Shown: positions 43,922 to 54,835, counted from the stretch's first letter. The stretch is DNA of 64,000 nucleotides from Littorina saxatilis (GCF_037325665.1 NC_090261.1:15389803-15453802); one strand, 5' to 3'. A program made the numbers and translations. Notes: generated by a model from the letters alone, not told the origin.

Positions 43922-44523
43922 GCTCCCATGGGGTCGCCTTCACGCGGCGGGAGTGTTTTTACCAAGCTACCCCACCCCTTTACTTCTCTTCTTTTGTCTT
44001 ATTTCTGCCTTACCAGTCCTTTCACCTATATTTCCTTCCAAGAACACACTATTCCCTGCAGTTTTCCAATTCTTTTCTTGTTGTCTTATTTCTACCTGAC
44101 TGGACCCATCACCTTTATTTCACTTACCAAAAGTCTTCTTTTCCACATCCTTATTTCTCTGCACCCCGCATGTCGTAAGAGGCGACTAACGGATTCTGTT
44201 CCTCCTTTTACCCTTGTTAAGTGGTTCTTGTATAGAATATAGTCAATGTTTGTAAAGATTTTAGTCAAGCAGTATGTAAGAAATGTTTAGTCTTTTGTAC
44301 TGGAAACTTGCATTCTCCCAGTGAGGTCATATATTGTACTACGTTGCAAGCCCCTGGAGCAATTTTTTGATTAGTGCTTTTGTGAACAAGAAACACTTAA
44401 CAAGTGGCTCTATCCCATCTCCCCCCTTTCCCCTATCCCATCTCCCCCCTTTCCCCTGTCGCGATATAACCTTCGTGGTTGAAAACGACGTTTAAAACAC
44501 CAAATAAAGAAAGAAAGAAAGAA
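43922..44523 (+). mobile_element. SINE family A-long, copy 2
   Basis: Same head as 39288 (GCTCCCATGGGGTCGCC). Flanked by ATCTGTGCAAAT (43910-43921) and ATCTGTGTAAAT (44524-44535), a 12-bp duplication with one change. Confidence 0.9.
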
Positions 44524-44524
44524 A

Positions 44525-44805
44525 TCTGTGTAAATCTTTGCTTTGTCAATCATGCTGCCAGTCACCTTAAAATCATGGCAGCATGCATCAGAGTTAATTT
44601 TGACCTGCAAGAAGGCAGTCAGTGTGTCAGCTCCCAGACTGTGATCCAGCACTTAAAGGTGTTGCAGGGTTTCACTGCCAAATGGAAATTTATTCAACAT
44701 TTTCCTCACACAGGCCACGTAGAACTGGCGCACATCATGCCAGAACTTCTGTTGTGTTGCTGGTGCAAGCTCCTCCTCAGAAATGAATGAACGGCAGTCC
44801 ATGCC
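44525..44805 (-). pseudogene. hAT-like transposase C-terminal fragment
   Basis: Minus-strand reading gives EEELAPATQQKFWHDVRQFY, then VACVRKMLNKFPFGSETLQHL, an in-frame stop, then VLDHSLGADTLTAFLQ. FW-DVR-FY...KFPFG...L resembles the region before the C-terminal dimerisation domain of hAT-type transposases. It is cut at its downstream side by the SINE insertion. Assigned by motif only. Confidence 0.45.
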
Positions 44806-44965
44806 AGCAAAAAAAATTTAAAATAAATAAATAAAAATTTTTAAAAAAAAATAAATTAAAAAAAAAGGCTGAAAATGCGTATGGTTTGAGGTATACGACG
44901 TAGGACCCAAAAAACACCGAAAAACCGTAAGAATTACGCAGAATGCGTAGGACTTGACAGGTATG

Positions 44966-45166
44966 AATAGCATGCTTTTTTATGAATGTCAAAAACTACT
45001 ATTTAGTATCTTGTTTAGATTTCCTCACAGTATTGATTTTATATATGTCGTCTTTTATACGCCATATGTCTTAATATTGCTTGCTTTTGTGTATATATGT
45101 ATTTCTGTGCAAAATCGTTTGGGTTATTAACTTATTGTTTCTCAATTTTTCTTCACTTCGTTTATC
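44966..45166. other. Short unassigned AT-rich stretch
   Basis: No feature seen. Confidence 0.4.
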
Positions 45167-45650
45167 TCCCGCAGTGGGGCACTGCGGTTATGAAATTAAA
45201 GGCCCCTTCTGTTTTTGGAACCGCAGGAGCTTTCTAGTTTGCTGTTAGGTAGATTTTTGGTTCCTCTTTCCTGTCATGCTCTCTTTTTCTTCATGAATTC
45301 TTTTCTTTTTTCTGCCTTCTTGCTCATTCACCTGTATTTTTTCCAAAAATCTCTTCTCTTGCCGCTTGTCTCGCGATTCATGTATAGTTTAATCTGTTAG
45401 TGTTCTGATGTAAGTCCAGCAGTAGATAGGTTAAGCCTATTTTAACATACTGGAAACTGGTAATCTTCCAGTAGGTATTAATTTAGTTTTACTAAAGCCT
45501 GCTGGGACACAAGTAATGGGTTAGTGCATTTGTAAACAGGAATCGCTTGACAAGTGGCCCCCTTCATCCCCCCCTTCCTCGTCCTGATATGGCTCTGCGT
45601 AGTCGGCTGGACGTTAAGCAACAAATAAACAAACAAACAAACAAAACAAA
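45167..45650 (+). mobile_element. SINE family C, copy 2
   Basis: Nearly identical to 28892-29370 from TCCCGCAGTGG to (ACAA)n. Its tail directly abuts repeat G copy 2 with no spacer. Confidence 0.9.
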
Positions 45651-46168
45651 TGTAATCGGTCAGTGTTAGTCTGTCCGGCCGGCCGGCCGGCCGTAGACAC
45701 CACCTTAACGTTGGACTTTTCTCGGAAACTATCAAAGCGATCGGGCTCATATTTTGTTTAGTCGTGACCTCCAATGACCTCTACACTTTAACGATGGTTT
45801 CGTTGACCTTTGACCTTTTTCAAGGTCACAGGTCAGCGTCAAAGGAAAAATTAGACATTTTATATCTTTGACAAAGTTCATCGGATGTGATTGAAACTTT
45901 GTAGGATTATTCTTTACATCAAAGTATTTACATCTGTAGCCTTTTACGAACGTTATCAGAAAAACAAGGGAGATAACTAGCCTTTTCTGTTCGGCAACAC
46001 ACAACTTAACGTTGGGCTTTTCTCGGAAACTATAAAAGTGACCGGGCTCAAATTTTTTGTGAACGTGACTCATTGTGTTGTGAATAGCAATTTCTTCCTG
46101 TCCATCTGATGCCTCATATAATATTCAGAACTGCGAAAGTGACTCGATCGAGCGTTTGCTCTTCTTGT
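45651..46168. mobile_element. Repeat family G, copy 2
   Basis: Almost identical to 35336-35868 but lacks the first hairpin and has a shorter (CCGG)n. It keeps the DR4 (45765-45780) and both DR1 sites (45804-45816, 45823-45835) unchanged. Confidence 0.85.
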
Positions 46169-46277
46169 AGTTATTGTTAATTTCTTTAAGCTACAGTTAC
46201 AATTGTTTGAGTTCTTTAAATGAACATTCTAAAGTTTCCTTGAGTGTCAATAAAATGATAAATATTTGTACAACTTT

Positions 46278-46384
46278 GTTGCATGTTTCTGACTGTGAAC
46301 ATAGATTGTGTTGCATGTTTCTGACTGTGAACATAGATTGTGTTGCATGTTTCTGACTGCGAACATAGATTGTGTTGCATGTTA
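46278..46384. repeat. 33-bp tandem repeat, about 3 copies
   Basis: TTGTGTTGCATGTTTCTGAC then TGTGAACATAGAT, repeated almost exactly. Confidence 0.9.
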
Positions 46385-46414
46385 GTTTTGTTACTGTAAA
46401 TTTATTAATGCTTG

Positions 46415-46718
46415 ACCAGCACGGTTAGCCTAGTGGTAAGGCGTCCGCCCCGTGATCGGGAAGTCGTGGGTTCAAACCCCGGCCGGGTCATACCTAAGAC
46501 TTTAAAATTGGCAATCTAGTGGCTGCTCCGCCTGGCGTCTGGCATTATGGGGTTAGTGCTAGGACTGGTTGGTCCGGTGTCAGAATAATGTGACTGGGTG
46601 AGACATGAAGCCTGTGCTGCGACTTCTGTCTTGTGTGTGGCGCACGTTATATGTCAAAGCAGCACCGCCCTGATATGGCCCTTCGTGGTCGGCTGGGCGT
46701 TAAGCAAACAAACAAACA
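46415..46718 (+). mobile_element. SINE family B, copy 3
   Basis: Full copy flanked by ATTAATGCTTG at 46404-46414 and 46719-46729, an exact 11-bp target duplication. Confidence 0.9.
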
Positions 46719-46729
46719 ATTAATGCTTG

Positions 46730-47651
46730 CATTTGAAATTCCAGTGACATTAACAGTGCTACCACACAAATGACAGAAAAATAAAACAACAACAATAATT
46801 ACCATATTTTCTCAATACATGTAAATTGTAATAGGGTGTCTAAAGGTGATCCATGATAAGTTTCATCCCGTCGGGTTTAAACGTACTGAATATTATCCCG
46901 ACAGGACCGAGTCATCCCTAGTTTGCGAGGTTGTGCTGTTCACATGGGCAGAGATTTTGATTTGACTTGCCGCCGACTAAAATCGCTTGAAAGTTGGTCA
47001 CAAGTTGGTTGCAAGTCTTCCATGTGAACAGCACTTTATCGTGTATCTAAGTCATCCGATTGTTGCTTTAAAGCCCCCTTTTCCCTTTTATGACAATAGG
47101 CGACTTGCACTATCGGCCTGCACCGCCAAATCGCGCGATAAATCTGCCATAACTTTCATGGCCTTGCGAGATCTGCCGCAAAATGGGGGCATGTCCGGAT
47201 AGCTCAGTGAGAGTTTGCAGACACTTCGCCTTGACAATTCATAATTTTCATAAAATTGTGAATTTTCAATGTGAAAAGTGTGCTGCAGCAATGATAGCCG
47301 CGAGAATAATTCGAAAGTTCGTTCAAAGCACCCAAGCATAGCCCATGCAAAAAGAAAAGGCAATCGAGTTTTTTTTTAAAACATTTATTTCACACAAGCC
47401 AGAAAACACCAGTGCTTGTGAGAGCAAAACGTTTGCCCGCAGCGAAGTGAACTTTCCTTCTCTTTCACACTCGAGAGCTATTGAAGCGGGGTATTGTGCA
47501 AGTTGGCTATTCTGTATTAGGTTGTCCAAAAACACATACTGTTGAGTTCAATCATAATTCTGTCAATGATGCGTTTCATAATCATATACCAGTCGGTTTT
47601 TTTTCTTGTCTGGAATAAAGACTTTTTTCAGCATTACCAGGCTATTCATGG
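46730..47651. other. Unassigned stretch
   Basis: No gene recognised. Confidence 0.5.
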
Positions 47652-47736
47652 TCTCATGGATCTGTTCCCGTTATAACACCCAAGTTAAGCAGCGAGGGGG
47701 CTAAGATGCGGATGGATGACCGTCTAAAAGGGCGTA
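47652..47736 (+). pseudogene. 5S rRNA-like relic
   Basis: AAGTTAAGCAG (47682-47692) matches the 5S box A region (AAGCTAAGCAG). GATGGATGACCGTC (47711-47724) matches the 5S box C region (GGATGGGAGACCGCC), at about the right spacing, with GGGCG following. The outer stems are not recognisable, so this is a relic or the head of a 5S-derived (SINE3-type) element. Confidence 0.45.
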
Positions 47737-47739
47737 GAT

Positions 47740-48190
47740 TACTGCATATATATCTCTTCACCTATAACAAATGATTTCCTTCTTCACTTCGGCCTTGTTA
47801 AGATTTCATTGGTTTCAATTTGAAAGTTAAAGAAAATTTCATAAATTATGTTACAAATATGCAATGTTAGGAATAAGAATACAAACATTATAGAGGAAGT
47901 TCTTTTGGGTGCAGTGAACAACAAATGTAAACTCTCTTGTTGGTATGTTTTAAAAATCTAAACGGTTCATACTTTCAATCTTGTAGGTAGGTTTATGTTC
48001 GCAAGTTCACATAAAATCATTTATGCAACAAATTCAGACTCACCTAATTTAGCCAAAACGATATATGACAAAATGTTGCATCAGTTGATTGATGTCAACG
48101 GAGGGACGATACTGCCTTCCGTGAAACATAATTATTTTTAGCCACCAAGCTCACCACTGAAAGCTAACATTATTTTAAACCTGGACAATT
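47740..48190. other. Diverged repeat shared with 49310-49480
   Basis: ACTTTCAATCTTGTAGGTAG and TTAGCCACCAAGCTC ... GAAAGCTA recur at 49346-49460 in the same order. No gene. Confidence 0.5.
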
Positions 48191-48475
48191 ACCGGTAGCT
48201 CAGTTCGTAGAGCACTGGACTTGTGATCGGAAGGTCGCAGGTTCGAATTCGGGCCGGGATGGACACGGGTCAACTTTATGTGCAGACCCAGAGACGGAAG
48301 CCATGTCCCACCCCCGTGTCATCACAATGGCACGTAAAAGACCTTGATCATTCTGCCATAAGTGCAGGTGGCTGAATACACCTAAACACGCAGACACCTG
48401 GGTAGCGCGACTCCGTTGCTGCTAGCTTTCCACTGGGAGGAAACGACCCGAATTTCCCAGCAATCACCACAAATA
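48191..48475 (+). mobile_element. SINE family F (tRNA-headed)
   Basis: Head CCGGTAGCTCAGTTCGTAGA with B box AGGTTCGAATTC; body with GGCACGTAAAAGACC and GGAGGAAACGACCCG. Single copy in the window. Confidence 0.7.
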
Positions 48476-49072
48476 CATACTTTCAAGGTTGATTATTTAT
48501 TGACAGAAGACTTATTTACAAAAATAAAAAAACTGCAGATATATGATTTGTCATGGTGGCCCTAAGGTTTTTTGAACATATAATAATAATAATAATAATA
48601 ATAATGCAAACTTTTATAGCGCTATTCTAGAAAAATGTCTACTCTTAGCGCTTTACAATACATACATCGACCAAGCATACTATACACGCACAGGCAAAGA
48701 AACCGACCAAACATAACCAACAAACTATACATGCACAGGCAAAGAAAGCGACCAAACATACAATACACGCACAGGCAAGATAACGACCAAACATAAACAA
48801 ACATACTATGACCAAACATAACCAACATACTATACGCGCGCAGGCAAAGAGAACAATCAGCACATGTAATAATTACTGACAACTAATAATGCAGGCATAC
48901 AATGACAGTGACCAACCTTAACCCAACCTTAATGGTCACCCCAAACCCCCTTATATGTTCAAAAAACCTTAGGGCCACCATGACAAATCATATATCTGCA
49001 GTTTTTTTATTTTTGTAAATAAGTCTTCTGTCAATAAATAATCAACCTTGAAAGTATGTATTTGTGGTGATT
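48462..49072. repeat. Long inverted repeat, arms about 121 bp
   Basis: 48462-48582 and 48951-49072 are near-perfect inverse copies (contain AACTGCAGATATATGATTTG and GGTGGCCCTAAGG). The 368-bp centre holds (AAT)n, a TTATAGCGCTATTC tail-like motif and CACGCACAGGCAAAGA repeats, like the 3' end of a SINE or LINE on the minus strand. Confidence 0.85.
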
Positions 49073-49235
49073 TACTTACAATTTCATTGATAAATATCCA
49101 ATAAAGTAATGAAAATGAAATGAAAAGTCTTCTGTCAATAAATAATCAACCTTGAAAGTATGTATTTGTGGTGATTTACTTACAATTTTTCATTGATAAA
49201 TATCCAATAAAGTAATGAAAATGAAATGAAAAAAT
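49021..49235. repeat. Tandem duplication of about 107 bp
   Basis: AAGTCTTCTGTCAATAAATA to ATGAAATGAAA occurs twice head to tail, extending the right arm of the inverted repeat. Confidence 0.85.
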
Positions 49236-49535
49236 GAAAATGAATTATTTGATATATTTTCTGTTAGATCAAAGTGGGCCGATCTGTACCTTTAAAGGGG
49301 CATTCTAGAGCAATGTTTGCTAAGTTGTTTATTAGCTGCTCTTACTTTCAATCTTGTAGGCAGGTTTTTCTCTGTAAAACCCCCTTTTCTAACTAATGAT
49401 AAATGATAATTAATTTTAGCCACCAAACTCCCTACAGAAAGCTACAACATTCTTTTTAAGCCTGGACACATTTTTTATATATATCTGGTGACCTTAAATC
49501 CCCCTTTTCAAAAGGGTGACTTAAGGTTGGGTTAA

Positions 49536-49700
49536 GGTTGGTCACCCCAAACCCCCTTATATGTTCAAAAAACCTTAGGGCCACCATGACAAATCATATA
49601 TCTGCAGTTTTTTTATTTTTGTAAATAAGTCTTCTGTCAATAAATAATCAACCTTGAAAGTATGTATTTGTGGTGATTTACTTACAATTTCATTGATAAA
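49536..49700. repeat. Third arm copy
   Basis: Repeats 48930-49095 in direct orientation, including GTCACCCCAAACCCCCTTAT. Confidence 0.85.
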
Positions 49701-49769
49701 TATCCAATATATTTACTGGGAACCTTAAAATCCCTTTTTGGAGCGGGAGACCTAAGTTCCCATTTATAG

Positions 49770-49807
<38 letters not shown>

Positions 49808-50394
49808 TTTTAAAATGTCTTGGATCTGGGGACATCTGTAAGTGTGAGAGCGTGGATCTGGGAACATTCTGTGGTTATGGGAACATTAGCATGTTCTCAT
49901 ATCCAAGGTAACCTCAAAATGTAATTTTCGTGTTCAGCTTGACCATTGAGGGGTTTTAACTCGTGTTCCCAAAAGCATTTGAGTTCTGACTTGGTTGTCC
50001 CCCTTCCCTTGCTACAGATCTGCATCGTCAAACAATCTCTTCTGAGCTTTTAGCATTCTTGTGCTTACGACACTAAAAAAAAAAAAAAAAATTATCTCTC
50101 TCTCTCTTTTTTTTTTTAACATTGCTGTGTAAAATAAAACTGTAAAATAACTATTTTACAGGTTTATTTCACAAGTTTATCTTATATTTTCTGAACATTT
50201 GGAAATAATTGCTTTACCTCAGTGAAATATTTATTATTGTTTAGAGCGTAAGCGATAAGCGATCCGGGCCTTTTCAAGAAATCTGAACAATGAACATGGT
50301 CGCTGCATGGGATTTTTTTCCCTTTCGTACAATCAGGCACACCACTCGTACAGGTAAGCCTTAGATTTTATGTAGCGCACTTTATAAGAACACT
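49701..50394. other. Unassigned stretch with (TA)n
   Basis: TA microsatellite at 49769-49806, an A-run near 50076 and a T-run near 50110. No gene. Confidence 0.6.
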
Positions 50395-51115
50395 GTTATA
50401 TCTATTTATTTGAGTTAGGCATTGAAGATTTGAGAGGGCTTCTTCGCATCGAAGGAGTCTCTTCTGAGTGGGAATTCCGCTGTGAATTGATAGTTCTGGT
50501 CAATGGCTGTCTAATCGGCCCTCGAAGGCAATCACTGAAGTGAAGTGCACCGGGAGTGACTATTGCAACGACTGTCGTGTCCAGCGTTGTGTTTGTCAAT
50601 GAGGTTCTTGAAAGCATTTGTACTGGGAGCCCGTTTAATGTTAGTTGTTAGTTTGTTCCAGTCATTTGTAACTCTATAGCTGAAAGCAAATTTTCTTGTA
50701 TTGTTATTATCATGTCTTTCTTTTTGTATTTTGTCAGTACTGTTACGTGTTACAACAATGTTAGTCTGCGGTGATTTAAAAAAGAAATCTTTGTTAGTGT
50801 CATCAATGTCGTTAAATATTATATACGCTTGTATTAGGTCCCCTCTCTTTCTTCTTGCCTTTAGTGTAGGCAAAGTCAAGTATCTTCGTCTCTCTTCATA
50901 TGTGTAGTCTTTTATTTCGTAAATCAGTTTAGTAGCTCTTCTTTGGACTCTTGCGATTGATGTTGATTGGCGTACTAGTCTCGGAAACCAGGCAGGATTG
51001 CCGTATTCTAGATGAGGTCGTACTAGTGTACACTCCACTCTCTGTTCCAGGAGGCTGTTCTCTGAAAATCCACCAGTACCTAGGAATGGCAGTGACACTG
51101 TACTCTAGGACCAAC
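50395..51115 (-). mobile_element. 5'-truncated LINE, RT C-terminus
   Basis: Minus-strand reading gives RPHLEYGNPAWFPRLV, VQRRATKLIYEIKDYTYEER, then LPTLKARRKRGDLIQAY, RVTNDWNKLT and KRAPSTNAFKNLIDKH before a stop. This is the standard C-terminal signature of CR1/Jockey-like non-LTR retrotransposons, after the RT catalytic boxes. The frame is open for about 188 codons. The upstream part is missing (truncation near 51115). The 3' UTR ends near CTCAAATAAATAGATATAAC. Different family from the element at 54836. Confidence 0.8.
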
Positions 51116-51119
51116 ACAG

Positions 51120-52960
51120 CTAGTGTTTCAAATGTTACCTTTTTGTTTCAGGAGTCCTTGAATATTCTAGTCATTTTTTCCCATTTATTTTAAGTTCATA
51201 TCATATTTGACAAATAGGTGGCGTGATCTAACCATGTTTACCTGGTTGATTCTGACGGTTGGCAGTTTAAGTTTCTGGCAATTGCCAAAGTTGAACGTTT
51301 ATTGTCATTAAATGGCAAAATTAATTTGAAGTCACGTTATAACTTATTGTGGAAAATCAGCTCCCTCTCTCTCTCTTTCCCCTCCCACACTCACACACAA
51401 ACACACACACATGCGTGTGTGCTGACACAAATTTGTGATTTACTTTAAAATTAACAAGGGTGCCGCGGTCAATTGTAGACGGTAAGACCTATTACATTTT
51501 TAAAGCCAGGACATTTGGACCTATTGATTTCTTACGGTCAGGTCCAAATGACCTATTGTCCTCTAACGCTGGCAGCAACACTGATGTAGATGAAATATTC
51601 ATGAGGACGTCCCTCTGCAATATTATCCCAGCTATCTAAATAGACTGGAAGAACAAAAAGTGATTGCATGGAGACCTGATCAGAAATAGAGGGTTATAAC
51701 TGACATTTATCTGCAATTAAATTGCTTTAAACTGACGGTTGCCAAATTGGGTTGTGAGTGAAGCGTAGCTCTGGCTTGTCACTCACTTCCACTACACATA
51801 AATGCGCGCAAGGATTTAGTTCTTCAAACATTTCTGCTTTCTGTAGCTATGCAGGGTTTGTGGATGTGGAACGTGGGAATATTACAGTTTGGAAGGTGAG
51901 GATTCTGATAGACTCGATGCAAATTGTCCGAACTATAGCTATGGCGTGCCCCTTTAATAGCTCATAATGATTAGCCAAATATGGAAAGGCAAAACTAGAT
52001 TCAAGTAGCTGAAAATTGAAACACGAATGGCGGCTTGATTGAAACTTTACGAAATGGAAATCCTGTGTTTTCCAACACATGAATGTACAAATCAGTGTTT
52101 TGGGTCTACAGAACACGACAAATCGCGTCCAAGTCCACTTCAACACAACTTCACAAGCCCATGTCTTCAGAACTTCGCAATACCATGTGTATACGAGACC
52201 ACGAAAGTCACACATTGGCTGGATTCATGTCCTGACGACATATCTGTGGTAAGTTTAAAGGCTGTCTCCATGGTAAAAAAAAATACTGAAATAACCATTT
52301 GTTTCTCTTTCTTCTTTCAATTTAATGACTTATGCGCTAGAGTTCGTATTCAATATGTTCCAGTGAAGATAATGACTCACTTTTCTAACCCGTATTCTCA
52401 AAAGCTCGGGAGAAAACGAAAGAAAATAATGTCCCTCTCCGGAAGTGACGTGTGGCTGGTGGCTTGATTCGGCCTTCCGCCATTTTGACAGAGATGGGAG
52501 AGTGAACCACAGCTTCGCGTAACAATCTGAACACGCATGCCGCATCAAGTTGTCAATAGACAACCACTGATGTTGATAAAGTAAGAGATCTGTCTTACAT
52601 AATTGAGTTTCGGCGCTGTTTGGTTGCAAAGAAATGTGCGCAATCTATATCACAAGTAGGTTTGGAAAGTGCATTTTCCGATGATATCGACGCAGCTAAG
52701 TATCAGGATCAGGAATATTGCGTCGCGGAACCTTTCAGATTATGACGCAATGTTGGCAAGAGAGCGCCTCGCCTAGCCCTACTTAAAACGATTTAAAACC
52801 TATCATTTTGGAATTTGTTCTCTTCCATAAAAAGTCTGAAGTCCATTGCTACTAAATTAAATAGCCTCTGGACTTATTTGAAAAATACACCCTTTCCTAA
52901 TAGTTTTCTTAGTGCTGGCAATCAATAGTACTAGTAATGAGAGGGATGCACGACTCGTAC
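51120..52960. other. Unassigned stretch
   Basis: A small inverted motif, GGACATTTGGACC / GGTCCAAATGACC, at 51507-51553. No gene supported. Confidence 0.5.
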
Positions 52961-52966
52961 CCTTTG

Positions 52967-53032
52967 ATGACAGTGAGGGGCGACATTTGTATTGTTGTAG
53001 GCTATAATACAAATGTCGCCCCTCACTGTCAT
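52967..53032. repeat. Perfect 27-bp hairpin
   Basis: ATGACAGTGAGGGGCGACAT then TTGTATT, and its exact inverse at 53006-53032, with a 12-nt loop GTTGTAGGCTAT. It could fold as an RNA stem if transcribed. No homology to a known small RNA is claimed. Confidence 0.9.
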
Positions 53033-53510
53033 TAGGGCTAAATGTCACTTTTGTTAACTCCTTCATGATACGAACCCACCTTACTGTCACGGGACGCAGG
53101 GGTGGCCACATTTTTGTCAATTCAGCTTTCCCCGGGTATGTAACATGTCATTTTTAACTTACCCGCACAAAAATCAGGTTACCCACAATCTGAATGCAAA
53201 AACTCGTCCCCACCCCTACACACAGTCATGGAGTTGCGCTCACGCACACTCCACTGTCGAAATCTAACCAAGGAAATTCGTCCTTCCATTCTGGCAAAAA
53301 CCTTCTGACACGTTTTGATCTGTCGCAGTGTCGATTCTAGACCGTGCATTCCCGCAAATATGAAAGAAATCCCGCAAAAATAACATTTGGATGCGCGCCT
53401 TTTCACGCAAAGAAATACCGATTCCCGCATTTTCAAACATCTTGTGCGTGCGCGATATAATAAATATAATTTCGTCAAACAGCCCAGCGTTGCAGAGCGT
53501 AAGCGCTTGC

Positions 53511-53624
53511 AATCTTTTTGAGACAAGTGAGGCCCTGACAAGGATGTTTACATTTACCTATGTTTTCAAAAGTTAAATTATCCCTAAACATCCTTATCAG
53601 GGCCTCACTTGTCTCAAAAAGATT
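53511..53624. mobile_element. Fold-back element, 40-bp arms
   Basis: AATCTTTTTGAGACAAGTGA then GGCCCTGACAAGG..., inverse at 53585-53624 with one mismatch; 34-bp centre. Confidence 0.85.
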
Positions 53625-53684
53625 CACTTTTTCTCCCACAAGTCTTTGCTTCCCTTTGTGGTCACTTCCTGTTTTACATTCAAA

Positions 53685-53834
53685 ATGGCCACCGCGATAA
53701 GTGAAAGCGTGGATTTTTTCAAGAATGGAGACCCATGTGCAAATCAGCTTGACGACAAGTTGCCAAGTGAGGCAAAACATCCAAATAAATGGTCTTGGAA
53801 GTGGATGAAGGAGTTAGATTCTCAAAAAAGATAA
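53685..53834 (+). CDS. Short ORF of unknown function
   Basis: The AAAATGG start context leads to MATAISESVDFFKNGDPC, ANQLDDKLPSEAKHP, NKWSWKWMKELDSQKR, stop: 49 codons. NKWSWKWMKE recalls the N-terminal WxWxW region before BED-type fingers in some hAT-like element proteins, so it may be a transposon N-terminus. Equally it may be chance. Confidence 0.3.
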   Translation: MATAISESVDFFKNGDPCANQLDDKLPSEAKHPNKWSWKWMKELDSQKR

Positions 53835-53936
53835 TGGAGTTTATGATTAAGAAGTTTCTCTTGTGCATGCAACGATGAAATTACGTACACCTGACTTCAC
53901 TCTTCAGGCAAGAAAGCCATCAGGAACCATACGTTG

Positions 53937-53937
<1 letters not shown>

Positions 53938-54022
<85 letters not shown>

Positions 54023-54041
54023 AAGTCTCTCTCTCTCTTTG

Positions 54042-54080
<39 letters not shown>
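53938..54080. repeat. (CT)n with TTTGAAGT spacers
   Basis: CT runs interrupted three times by CTTTGAAGTC, so the interruption was copied along with the repeat. Confidence 0.95.
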
Positions 54081-54231
54081 AAGTCGTGGGGGCAATGACG
54101 GCCTCCGGGATGCCACAGATTCCATCCTCCCCCAGCCTAGAGACTGGGACGTTTTGTTCTTATTTACGATAGAGTGACATAAATCAATAATTAGCAAAGA
54201 TTCTATAATTTTAAACTAATCTTTGTTTCAG

Positions 54232-54342
54232 TTGGTCATGGTGATTTGGGCAATGACAACACCGGCATCGTGGGTGATTTGGGCAGCGATGACCCCTCCG
54301 TCAAGGATTGCGACGTGACGAGCACACATGCAGAACCGCTTG
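54232..54342 (+). CDS. Exon candidate with GNDNTGIVGDL unit (copy 1)
   Basis: Acceptor CTTTGTTTCAG and donor GTATGT enclose 111 bp, phase 1 to 1. It reads VGHGDLGNDNTGIVGDLGSD then DPSVKDCDVTSTHAEPLG. It is acidic and Gly-rich with no known domain. The phase and size fit the style of the exons at 13.7-39 kb, but linkage to that gene is not shown. The same block occurs at 57422. Confidence 0.45.
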
Positions 54343-54366
54343 GTATGTTTATACCGCCACCATCAT

Positions 54367-54608
54367 ATGTGGCGGTTTCTGAGACTTCCACTACTCGTGC
54401 AGAACTTCTGATTGGAGAAACTCGAGGTCAAAGCTTGTTCCCAAATGTTCTTATTATTATTTCACATTGCTCAACATCCAGTTAGCAACACAGGCTAGAT
54501 GTTAAGCAACGTGAAATAATAATAAAACATTTTGGGACAAACTTTGACCTGTAGTTTTTCCAATCAGAAGCTTCTGCACGAGTAATGGAAGTCGCAGAAA
54601 CCGCCACA
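54367..54608. mobile_element. Fold-back element just after the exon donor
   Basis: GTGGCGGTTTCTGAGACTTC and an inverse arm (GAAGTC... as GGAAGTCGCAGAAACCGCCAC) bound about 240 bp; arms are about 110 bp and imperfect. It starts about 25 bp after the GTATGT donor. Confidence 0.75.
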
Positions 54609-54609
54609 A

Positions 54610-54820
54610 TATTATTTAAATTTTATTTATATATAGATGCTACATGTCGGGTTCATCTACGGGGCTAGTGACAGACCTCCAATGATGTTTTTTGTTGTTT
54701 TTTAGTTGGCAGCATGGGGATATCTTGAGAAGGCTCTCCGTAGTCGGCTAGACGTTAAGCAATGCTAATAATAATAATGATAGCACTTGAGCAAAGAGCT
54801 AAAACATTTTGAGGTACGGT
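54610..54820 (+). mobile_element. SINE or LINE 3'-tail fragment
   Basis: TTAGTTGGCAGCATGGGGAT and CCGTAGTCGGCTAGACGTTA then AGCAATGC(TAA)n match the shared SINE tail. A similar piece is at 63690-63755. Confidence 0.55.
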
Positions 54821-54835
54821 AGAGTGTTTGACATA

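Larger units (their letters stand above)
43615..44965. mobile_element. TIR element carrying a hAT-like ORF fragment and a SINE
   Basis: CATACCTGTCAAGT and its exact inverse bound about 1.35 kb. It encloses the transposase-like fragment at 44525-44805 (-) and the SINE at 43922-44523. No clear 8-bp duplication. The ends fit a hAT-type element. Confidence 0.55.

Noticed and set aside
53475-53780. Minus-strand 101-codon ORF
   Set aside because: Runs through the fold-back element; no recognisable motif.
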